Positions 7,223 through 12,173 of a stretch of DNA of 12,173 bases are shown here, piece after piece. The notes beneath the pieces are model-generated. The model was not told the origin of the DNA. It worked only from the letters and a program-made list of their open reading frames with translations, and made no database searches. This DNA comes from an uncultured Bacteroidota bacterium (GTDB lineage: Bacteria; Bacteroidota; Bacteroidia; UKL13-3). The stretch spans positions 1 through 12,173 of the forward strand of contig CAISTO010000209.1 of NCBI GenBank assembly GCA_903888395.1. Direction: 5' to 3'. A program made the translations under genes and the position numbers. Every line of letters starts with the position of its first letter. Position 1 is the stretch's first letter.

Positions 7223-7970
7223 TTTCAAAAGCTTTCTCAGCTTGAATAGCTAACATTTTTAGGCCATTTGTTACTTTTGCCCCTTGTTCTTTTGCTTGTT
7301 TCATAAACTGAGTTTCATGAGGTAAATAAATCAAATCAAAACAATAATGTTTTTTTGATAAAGCAAAATAAGGTATTTCAGGAAAATCATTTGGATAGGG
7401 ATGCATGCCAACTGGAGTGCAGTTTATAATTAATTTATGAGCCACAGTTACGGCATCGTTTAAGTCGTAATAACGAATTGTATTAGCGTTAACTTTATTG
7501 CTTTGAGAAGTTACTAAAGTATATTCAATTCCTAATTGTTTGCAAACATATTGAACTGCTTTGGAGGAGCCACCAGTTCCCAAAATCAGTGCTTTTCCTG
7601 TAAAACCTTGTGGAATAAATTCCGTTAAAGATTGGCTAAAACCTAATACATCGGTATTATATCCTTTTAAAAAACACTGATTGTTTTCTTTTGTAATTTT
7701 TATGCAGTTTACAGCGCCAATTGCTGATGCGGTTATGTCTAATTCATGAAGCAAAGCCATCACACTTTCTTTAAAAGGAACGGTAATATTTAAACCTGTT
7801 AATGCTTGATTAGATTCAATTAGTTGAGTAATTTCATCCAACTTTTGAATTTCAAAATTTTGATAGGAAAAAGGTAAATTATTTTCTATAAATTTATTAG
7901 TAAAAAAATCCACTGAAAATGTATTTTTTAAATTATTTCCAATTAATCCAAATTGCTTTGCTGCTGTCAA
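7209..7970 (-). CDS. aroE: Shikimate dehydrogenase (TTG start)
   Basis: AroE reduces 3-dehydroshikimate to shikimate with NADPH in aromatic amino acid synthesis. At 253 residues it is of usual length. The substrate domain shows GLIGNNLKNTFS (8-19), NITVPFKE with the catalytic Lys67, GAVN with Asn88, and GYNTD with the catalytic Asp107. The nucleotide-binding domain has LILGTGGSSKAVQ (128-140) and INCTPVGM. QAEKAF at 243-248 supplies the C-terminal Gln. The first motif departs from the common GxPLxHSxS: Asn replaces Pro and His, and Thr17 replaces the first substrate-binding Ser, while Ser19 is kept. The start must be non-ATG: in frame, a stop lies at 7985-7983, and between it and the GLIG motif only ATT (7973) and TTG (7970) can initiate. 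TTG is chosen, 2 nt after the engB stop, so translation is probably coupled. Confidence 0.95.
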   Translation of the reverse strand: MTAAKQFGLIGNNLKNTFSVDFFTNKFIENNLPFSYQNFEIQKLDEITQLIESNQALTGLNITVPFKESVMALLHELDITASAIGAVNCIKITKENNQCFLKGYNTDVLGFSQSLTEFIPQGFTGKALILGTGGSSKAVQYVCKQLGIEYTLVTSQSNKVNANTIRYYDLNDAVTVAHKLIINCTPVGMHPYPNDFPEIPYFALSKKHYCFDLIYLPHETQFMKQAKEQGAKVTNGLKMLAIQAEKAFEIFVN

Positions 7971-7972
7971 AA

Positions 7973-8578
7973 TTAATTTTCTTTAGGAGTATTTATTACA
8001 TTATTTATAAAATCAAGTAGTTCTTTTCTACCTATCACTTTCTCAGAAGAAGTTTCAAAACATTGGGGTAAAGCTGCCCAATCAAGCAATAAAGTTTCTT
8101 TGAATTTTTCAATATTTTTTGCTGAGTCAATTGCCTTAAGCTTATCTAATTTGGTAAAAACTAAAATAAAAGGAACACCCATTTCCCCTAACATATTGAT
8201 AAATGAAATATCGCTGTTTTGAGGAGGTACTCGGCAATCAATTAATACAAAAATACATTGTAAATTTTCTCTTTCTTTTAAATATTCAATTAAAACTGTT
8301 TCCCATTGCACACGCAAAGTTTTACTTCTTTTTGCATATCCATAACCTGGTAAATCAACTAAATGCCATTTGGCGTTAATAAGAAAAAAATTAATACTTA
8401 CAGTTTTACCTGGAGTTGATGAGGTGCGAGCTAAATCTTTTCTATCAACCAACATATTTATCAATGATGATTTACCAACATTACTTCTACCAATAAAAGC
8501 AAATTCGGGTAAAGCGCCTTTGGGGCACCCTGCTGCGTTTGATGCAGCAATTTTAAATTCGGCAGTTTTTATTTCCAT
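7973..8578 (-). CDS. engB: Ribosome-biogenesis GTPase EngB (YihA/YsxC)
   Basis: This small cytoplasmic GTPase is needed for late assembly of the large ribosomal subunit in the bacteria studied. The 201 residues contain the expected G motifs in order: G1 GRSNVGKS (30-37), G2 around SSTPGKT (53-59), G3 DLPGYGYA (75-82), G4 TKLDK (142-146) and G5 SSEK (177-180). The N-terminus MEIKTAEFKIAAS followed by LPEFAFIGRSN is typical of the family. That favours the ATG at 8578-8576 over a TTG 18 bp upstream. It is the first gene of a two-gene operon with aroE, 2 nt away. Transcription begins somewhere in 8579-8668, after the terminator of the RRM gene; I see no clear TAnnTTTG element there. Confidence 0.96.
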   Translation of the reverse strand: MEIKTAEFKIAASNAAGCPKGALPEFAFIGRSNVGKSSLINMLVDRKDLARTSSTPGKTVSINFFLINAKWHLVDLPGYGYAKRSKTLRVQWETVLIEYLKERENLQCIFVLIDCRVPPQNSDISFINMLGEMGVPFILVFTKLDKLKAIDSAKNIEKFKETLLLDWAALPQCFETSSEKVIGRKELLDFINNVINTPKEN

Positions 8579-8668
8579 TATCCTGCAAAAGTGCAATTAT
8601 TAATTGAGCTAAAAAATTTAAACCTGAAAGAATGCAAAAACTATTGAAAATTTAAAAATTTAAGGCAT

Positions 8669-8700
8669 AAAAAAAGCCGACTTTTAAGTCAGCTTTTTTA
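8669..8700 (-). terminator. Rho-independent terminator of the RRM gene
   Basis: In the minus-strand RNA, GCUGACUU (8693-8686) pairs with AAGUCGGC (8683-8676), one pair being U-G. The stem is flanked by A's on the 5' side and followed by seven U's (8675-8669). It begins about 23 nt after the RRM stop. In the plus-strand RNA the wobble becomes a C-A mismatch, so the hairpin is built for the minus direction. It insulates engB-aroE from the RRM transcript. Confidence 0.85.
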
Positions 8701-8715
8701 AACTATTAATATTTT

Positions 8716-9027
8716 TTAGAATCTATTTGAACCTCTTTCATTGTTATTTCTTGATCCAAATCCACCACGATTTCCTGATCCTTCAGCTTTTGGACGAGCT
8801 TCAGTTACATTTAAAACTTTGCCAACATGTTCAGTTTGATTAATTTTTTCAATGGCAGTATTGGCTTCCGCATCATTTGGCATTTCTACAAATCCAAAAC
8901 CACGTGAGCGGCCCGAATCCTTATCTAATATAATTTTTGCTGAAGTAACTTCACCAAAGCCCTCAAATAATTGATGAAGTTGTTCGCTAGAAACACTGTA
9001 ATTTAAATTTGAAACGTAAATATTCAT
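8716..9027 (-). CDS. Small RNA-binding protein, single RRM with Gly/Arg/Asn-rich tail
   Basis: The 103-residue protein is one RNA recognition motif (about 2-77) plus a disordered tail (80-103) with RGG-like GNRGGFGSRNN. RNP2 is IYVSNL (3-8) and RNP1 is RGFGFVEM (42-49), so the aromatic residues that stack on RNA bases are present (Tyr4, Phe44, Phe46). Such RRM proteins are common in Bacteroidota and cyanobacteria and are presumed to be mRNA-binding regulators; in some cyanobacteria they respond to cold. The targets here are unknown. The ATG at 9027-9025 places RNP2 at the normal distance from the N-terminus. It has its own terminator and diverges from bactofilin across 240 bp, so it is probably monocistronic. 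Confidence 0.95.
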   Translation of the reverse strand: MNIYVSNLNYSVSSEQLHQLFEGFGEVTSAKIILDKDSGRSRGFGFVEMPNDAEANTAIEKINQTEHVGKVLNVTEARPKAEGSGNRGGFGSRNNNERGSNRF

Positions 9028-9267
9028 TTTTTTAATTTTAATTAGTTTGTAATTTTAATACAATTGTAAAGAATAATAATTGATTATTTTAACAGATTTA
9101 TATTTAATATTTTTTTATAAACGCTAATAAATGGGGTTAAATAAGCCTTTAAAAAGCATTTTTAGTGAATCTTAATAGACTATAATATTTAAAAATTTGT
9201 TTGCAATAATAAAATACTTACTTTTGTTATTCAGAAGTTATAAACATTATTTGTAATTAATTAAACT
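9028..9267. other. Long AT-rich divergent intergenic region between the RRM and bactofilin genes
   Basis: This is the longest gene-free stretch in the window. It holds a good + promoter at its right end (9196-9226). It also holds a 10-bp palindrome, TACAATTGTA (9059-9068), whose minus-strand reading TACAATTG is one mismatch from TAnnTTTG and could drive the RRM gene, though no -33 TTG accompanies it. The RRM leader could therefore be about 25 nt or much longer. No convincing open reading frame or structured RNA was seen. Confidence 0.5.
9196..9226 (+). promoter_or_regulatory. Promoter for the bactofilin gene
   Basis: TTTG at 9196-9199 is 19 bp upstream of a perfect TAnnTTTG element (TACTTTTG, 9219-9226), the usual Bacteroidota arrangement. 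Transcription would begin near 9232, leaving a leader of about 35 nt before the ATG at 9268. Confidence 0.55.
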
Positions 9268-9690
9268 ATGGCAATATTTAAAAGCAGTAAAGATCAGGAA
9301 TTTAACCCTCAAGAAATAAATATTATAAATGCTGGAACTAGCATTGTTGGTGATTTAAACTCAGAAGGTGATTTAAGAATTGATGGAGTTGTAAAAGGTT
9401 CTATAACTGTAAAAACCAAACTTGTATTGGGTCCTAGTAGCAAAGTTGATGGAAATGTAAAAGCAGCAAATTGCGATGTTCAAGGTACAGTGAATGGCAA
9501 TATTTCTATTGAAGATTTATTGACGGTTAAAGCAACTGCTAAAATTGTAGGTGATATAAAATCGCAAAAATTAGTAATTGAATCAGGTGCAGAATTTAAC
9601 GGAAATAGTCAGATGGGAGTAAGTAAATCATCTGATTTTGTACAAAAACAATCTAATCCATTAAACGTAAAAGCAGCCGTTATTGCTTAG
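9268..9690 (+). CDS. Bactofilin family cytoskeletal protein
   Basis: Bactofilins polymerise without nucleotide into filaments that act as scaffolds in cell shape, stalk or envelope functions. The 140-residue protein has a short polar N-terminal tail (1-20), then the right-handed beta-helix core (about 22-112). The core shows the family's repeating hydrophobic and glycine pattern: GTSIVGDLNSEGDLRIDGVVKG, then LVLGPSSKVDGNVKA, then VQGTVNGNI and KIVGDIKS. A short disordered tail with lysines follows. No membrane segment or catalytic residues are present. It has its own promoter and is followed by a strong hairpin terminator, so it is likely monocistronic. No peptidase or cell-wall gene neighbours it, so its specific role cannot be inferred. 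Start and stop are clear. Confidence 0.94.
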   Translation: MAIFKSSKDQEFNPQEINIINAGTSIVGDLNSEGDLRIDGVVKGSITVKTKLVLGPSSKVDGNVKAANCDVQGTVNGNISIEDLLTVKATAKIVGDIKSQKLVIESGAEFNGNSQMGVSKSSDFVQKQSNPLNVKAAVIA

Positions 9691-9723
9691 AATATTATAT
9701 AATTAACACTAAAAAAAACACTT

Positions 9724-9751
9724 AAAAGACGTAATTGATACGTCTTTTTTT
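9724..9751 (+). terminator. Rho-independent terminator of the bactofilin gene
   Basis: AAAAGACGTA (9724-9733) and TACGTCTTTT (9739-9748) form a perfect 10-bp stem with a 5-nt loop (ATTGA). A run of seven T's covers the 3' arm end and beyond (9745-9751). It lies 33 bp after the bactofilin stop and only 11 bp before the rsmE start codon. Confidence 0.88.
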
Positions 9752-9762
9752 ATGAACAAAAT

Positions 9763-10461
9763 ATGCAATTATTCTTCCATCCAAACCTTGAAAACAATAC
9801 AGTAGAACTTCCCGAAGATGAATCGAAACATTGTATAAGGGTTTTAAGAAAAAAAGCTGGTGATGAAATCATGTTAATTGATGGGAAAGGCAATAAAGCT
9901 ATTTGTAAAATAACTGATGATAACCCCAAAAAATGTAAATTGGAAGTAGTTGAAAAGGTTCATTTTCATGCCAGGGAAATAGGTCTGCACATTGCAATAG
10001 CACCCACTAAAAACTTTGACAGAATGGATTGGATGCTTGAAAAATGTACTGAAATTGGTGTTTCTGAATTTACATTTTTAGAAACAGAAAACTCGGAACG
10101 AAACAAAATAAACATGGAACGTTGTGAGAAAATTTTAATTCAATCCATTAAACAAAGTAAACAATATTGGCTGCCTAAATTAAACAATATTATTTCATTC
10201 AAGCAGTTTATTTCAAATCAAAATACCACTGAATTGAACTGTTTAATGGCTTGGTGTAATGAAAATTCATTAACCATCAATGAAACCACTGATTTGAAAA
10301 AACATACCTTGTTACTAATTGGTCCAGAAGGCGATTTTACTGAAGTAGAAGCTAAATTGGCTATTGATAATAATTTCAAAACCATATCACTTGGTAAAAA
10401 TATATTAAGAACAGAAACTGCGGCTGTTTATGCTACAGCAATTATTAATAATTATTATTGA
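9763..10461 (+). CDS. rsmE: 16S rRNA (uracil(1498)-N3)-methyltransferase RsmE
   Basis: RsmE methylates N3 of U1498 in helix 44 of 16S rRNA on assembled small subunits, using S-adenosylmethionine. The 232-residue protein starts with the N-terminal PUA-like domain, including HCIRVLRKKAGDEI (23-36). The SPOUT methyltransferase domain follows, with PTKNFDRMDWMLEKCTEIGV (81-100), the conserved QSKQYWLPKL segment (130-139), IGPEGDFT (186-193) and SLGKNILRTETA (209-220), the last two forming the SAM-binding knot. The ATG at 9763 fits the family N-terminus (MQLFFHP). It is the first gene of a tight three-gene run: its TGA is followed after 2 nt by the phosphatase ATG. The start codon lies only 11 bp after the bactofilin terminator, and no clear promoter is seen in 9691-9762. 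Confidence 0.96.
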   Translation: MQLFFHPNLENNTVELPEDESKHCIRVLRKKAGDEIMLIDGKGNKAICKITDDNPKKCKLEVVEKVHFHAREIGLHIAIAPTKNFDRMDWMLEKCTEIGVSEFTFLETENSERNKINMERCEKILIQSIKQSKQYWLPKLNNIISFKQFISNQNTTELNCLMAWCNENSLTINETTDLKKHTLLLIGPEGDFTEVEAKLAIDNNFKTISLGKNILRTETAAVYATAIINNYY

Positions 10462-10463
10462 AA

Positions 10464-11171
10464 ATGAAGATTTTTTTAACAGTTTTACTTTCCATCATTT
10501 TAAATTTTGCGGAAGCGCAACAATTAGATTCTACTCATTTATATAACAAGAAATATGGAATAAAAAGTTACATTATTCCTGCTGTTTTTGTTGCTTATGG
10601 CTTATCGAGTTTTAACAATAATGGATTTCCAAGCAGCATGACTGTAAAGAAATACAGAAATGAAAATTATGGTAATTTCGAAAATTCAGCCGATGATTAT
10701 ATTGCTTTTGCACCCGGTTTATTCATGCTTGGTCTCGATTTATTTCATGTTAAAAGCAACAGTAATTTTGCCAATCAAGTGGCACTAACAGGCAAAAGTG
10801 TAATACTTACTTTGGCAGTAGTAAATATTTTAAAATACAGCACGCAAGTTATGCGTCCTGACAATACTTCAGAAAACTCTTTTCCAAGCGGACATACAGC
10901 TTTTGCGTTTACCTTAGCAGAGGTTTTGCACCAAGAATTTAAAGATAAACCTTTGGTTTATATTACTGGTTATACCATTGCAACTACTGTAGGTGCCATG
11001 CGAATATTAAATAACCGTCATTGGTTTACCGATGTAATGGTTGGAGCTGGAATTGGAATGGCTGCAACTAAATTAGTTTACGCCACACACCAATACAAAT
11101 GGAAAATGAATAACAAAGGTTTTTTACCCATTATTGGCTCCAATCAAGCAGGATTTATATATCAATTTTAG
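10464..11171 (+). CDS. Exported PAP2-family phosphatase
   Basis: This is a type 2 phosphatidic acid phosphatase-fold enzyme; such enzymes dephosphorylate lipid phosphates or pyrophosphates, or other phosphoesters. The 235 residues carry a signal sequence (1-18, ending AEA before QQ) and all three catalytic motifs: KX6RP (Lys124-Pro132), PSGH (141-144) and RX5HX3D (Arg180, His186, Asp190). The nucleophilic His186 and assisting His144 are present. Helices around 110-124, 145-155 and 165-205 could be membrane-embedded, so it probably acts at the periplasmic face of a membrane. The substrate is unknown; undecaprenyl pyrophosphate or phosphatidylglycerophosphate are possibilities only. The ATG at 10464 is preferred to a TTG at 10458, because it gives a clean signal peptide and a 2-nt gap to rsmE. 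The next gene follows after 2 nt. Confidence 0.9.
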   Translation: MKIFLTVLLSIILNFAEAQQLDSTHLYNKKYGIKSYIIPAVFVAYGLSSFNNNGFPSSMTVKKYRNENYGNFENSADDYIAFAPGLFMLGLDLFHVKSNSNFANQVALTGKSVILTLAVVNILKYSTQVMRPDNTSENSFPSGHTAFAFTLAEVLHQEFKDKPLVYITGYTIATTVGAMRILNNRHWFTDVMVGAGIGMAATKLVYATHQYKWKMNNKGFLPIIGSNQAGFIYQF

Positions 11172-11173
11172 TA

Positions 11174-11653
11174 ATGAATATAATGTCTTTTAAACTAAAG
11201 GAATATTTGATTGTTTTTTTTATTGCGTTAGGTATGTCTTTATCTTTAGTAGTATGTATTGAATACGAATGTGTTGGAACAGAAATGTTTCCAACTTACT
11301 ATGGTAGCCCTTTTGTTTTTAAAAAAACTTCTTTAGGTAGTTCAATGCAATTTTTTTATAATATTTCAGGATTATTTCTTAATTTGGTTCTTTGGTATGT
11401 GTTCGTTATCTTTATTAATAAATTGATAAAAAATATAATAAAAATTACACATTACAACAAATTAATAATCATTATCTATAAAATTTCGATTGCTTTTTTT
11501 CTGCTTTTTTCATTTTTAAGTATATTGATTACATGGCTTGAAATTGGAAGTGGTTTTGATAAAAACTTTAACTATTGGTATTGGAATTTGAATAAAGAAG
11601 CAAATGATTGGGGAATGGTTTGTAAGGGCAAATGGCGTTTTTTTATTTTTTAA
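11174..11653 (+). CDS. Hypothetical membrane protein with three predicted helices
   Basis: I do not recognise this 159-residue protein. It has hydrophobic segments at about 11-28, 60-82 and 98-121. Between the first two lies a polar loop reading GTEMFPTYYGSPFVF (35-49), and the C-terminal tail is aromatic and polar (NYWYWNLNKEANDW, then KGKWRFFIF). The YGSPFVF...GLFLNLVLW arrangement recalls small uncharacterised membrane proteins of Bacteroidota, but this is memory only. The ATG at 11174 lies 2 nt after the phosphatase stop; a second in-frame ATG at 11183 is possible. It is the last gene of the rsmE run and is followed by a strong terminator. It is more A/T-rich than its neighbours by eye. 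No function is proposed. Confidence 0.75.
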   Translation: MNIMSFKLKEYLIVFFIALGMSLSLVVCIEYECVGTEMFPTYYGSPFVFKKTSLGSSMQFFYNISGLFLNLVLWYVFVIFINKLIKNIIKITHYNKLIIIIYKISIAFFLLFSFLSILITWLEIGSGFDKNFNYWYWNLNKEANDWGMVCKGKWRFFIF

Positions 11654-11664
11654 ATATTTAATAA

Positions 11665-11705
11665 AAAAGCGGTGTTTCCCTCTCGGAAACATCGCTTTTA
11701 TTTTT
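11665..11705. terminator. Bidirectional hairpin terminator between the rsmE run and the hutH-like gene
   Basis: GCGGTGTTTCC (11669-11679) pairs with GGAAACATCGC (11685-11695) around a CTCTC loop. In the + RNA this is an 11-bp stem with one G-U pair, followed by TTTTATTTTT. In the minus RNA one A-C mismatch replaces the wobble, but the stem is followed by six U's from 11668-11663. It lies 11 bp after the membrane-protein stop and about 50 bp past the hutH-like stop, so it can serve both convergent genes. Confidence 0.88.
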
Positions 11706-11743
11706 ACAATTTCACCTTTATAGGCATCCTTGCCAACAATAAA

Positions 11744-12173
11744 CTAAACTGCTGTATTATTCATAAACAACACACTGTTTTCAATGTCATCGTGTAAAAA
11801 ACGGTCTTTTGTTACAAAAGGAACTATTTTGCGGTAAGCAGCTATATAAGTTTCAATTTTTGAAGCACTTTTTAACGGACGTCTAAACTCCAAAGCTTGA
11901 CTTGCGTTTAGCAATTCTATGGCCACAATTCGCTCTAAATTTTTAACCACTCGCAAACATTTTGTTGCAGCATTTGCACCCATACTTACATGGTCTTCTT
12001 GTCCATTACTACTTACAATTGAATCAACCGAAGCGGGTGTACATAATTGCTTATTTTGACTAACTATACTTGCCGCAGTGTATTGTGGAATCATAAAGCC
12101 AGAATTTAAACCAGGATTGCTTACCAAAAATGCAGGTAAATTTCTTTGTCCTGAAATTAATTGATAAGTTCTA
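11744..12173 (-). CDS. hutH: Histidine ammonia-lyase (HAL/PAL family), C-terminal part, cut by the window edge
   Basis: Histidine ammonia-lyase removes ammonia from L-histidine to give urocanate, the first step of histidine degradation. The window holds about the last 142 of roughly 500 residues; the frame is open to the edge, so the N-terminus and the Ala-Ser-Gly that forms the MIO cofactor lie outside. The visible part begins RTYQLISGQRNLPAFLVSNP. It contains GLNSGFMIPQYTAASIVSQN and then PASVDSIVSSNGQEDHVSM, which includes the conserved active-site Gln-Glu-Asp-His region. AIELLNASQALEFR and a charged C-terminal helical tail follow. A TTG at 12127 is internal. Other family members (tyrosine or phenylalanine ammonia-lyase) share these motifs, and the selectivity residues are not visible, so the histidine assignment is likely but not proven. 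No other hut gene is in the window. Confidence 0.88.
   Translation of the reverse strand, partial: RTYQLISGQRNLPAFLVSNPGLNSGFMIPQYTAASIVSQNKQLCTPASVDSIVSSNGQEDHVSMGANAATKCLRVVKNLERIVAIELLNASQALEFRRPLKSASKIETYIAAYRKIVPFVTKDRFLHDDIENSVLFMNNTAV

Noticed and set aside
8579..8596. Longer EngB start at a TTG at 8596
   Set aside because: The added residues MHFCRI are not family-like, while the ATG at 8578 gives the typical MEIKTAEF start.
8370..8603. Plus-strand frame of 77 codons opposite engB
   Set aside because: It is antisense to the G1-G3 motif region of engB, whose coding potential is certain.
10458..10463. TTG start at 10458 for the PAP2 phosphatase
   Set aside because: It adds only two residues; the ATG at 10464 gives a normal signal peptide.
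1..12173. An undescribed defence, toxin or mobile system
   Set aside because: Every gene but two has a clear housekeeping or envelope family; there are no integrase, transposase, toxin-antitoxin or nuclease features, and no marked change in composition.

Overview
The window reads as an ordinary chromosomal segment of a low-G+C member of the Bacteroidota (about one third G+C by eye, not counted). The evidence is a PorZ-like type IX secretion component with a type A sorting-like C-terminal domain, promoters of the Bacteroidota type (TTG / TAnnTTTG), start codons without Shine-Dalgarno sequences, and a small glycine-tailed RRM protein. I do not assign a genus. No mobile element, CRISPR array, tRNA, rRNA or phage gene was seen, and no gap between genes exceeds 240 bp.

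Left part (1-4809): the 3' portion of dnaG (primase) on the + strand converges on a minus-strand pair. That pair is a 781-residue RND/MMPL-type exporter, followed by a small membrane-anchored TPR protein. The dnaG/TPR gap carries several short tandem repeats, and a degenerate heptamer run lies between the exporter and TPR genes.

Middle (4810-8715): a compact divergent promoter region separates the exporter gene from porZ (+). porZ ends tail-to-tail with aroE in a 4-bp overlap, centred on a perfect 24-bp palindrome that gives both proteins the same last three residues. aroE (TTG start) follows engB/yihA by 2 nt, so these two form a minus-strand operon. It lies downstream of a strong terminator that closes the RRM gene.

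Right part (8716-12173): the RRM RNA-binding protein gene (-) and a bactofilin gene (+) diverge from a 240-bp AT-rich region with a good promoter for bactofilin. After the bactofilin terminator comes a tight + operon: rsmE (16S rRNA U1498 methyltransferase), an exported PAP2-family phosphatase and an unrecognised three-helix membrane protein, each junction 2 nt. A hairpin terminator separates this from the 3' end of a histidine ammonia-lyase-like gene (-), cut by the window edge.

Most genes are housekeeping: replication priming, the shikimate pathway, ribosome assembly and modification, cell-shape scaffold, and envelope or secretion functions. I found no convincing undescribed multi-gene system. 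The more unusual signals are the convergent palindrome, the dyad at the porZ/exporter divergent promoter, the intergenic tandem repeats and the exact 2-nt operon junctions.
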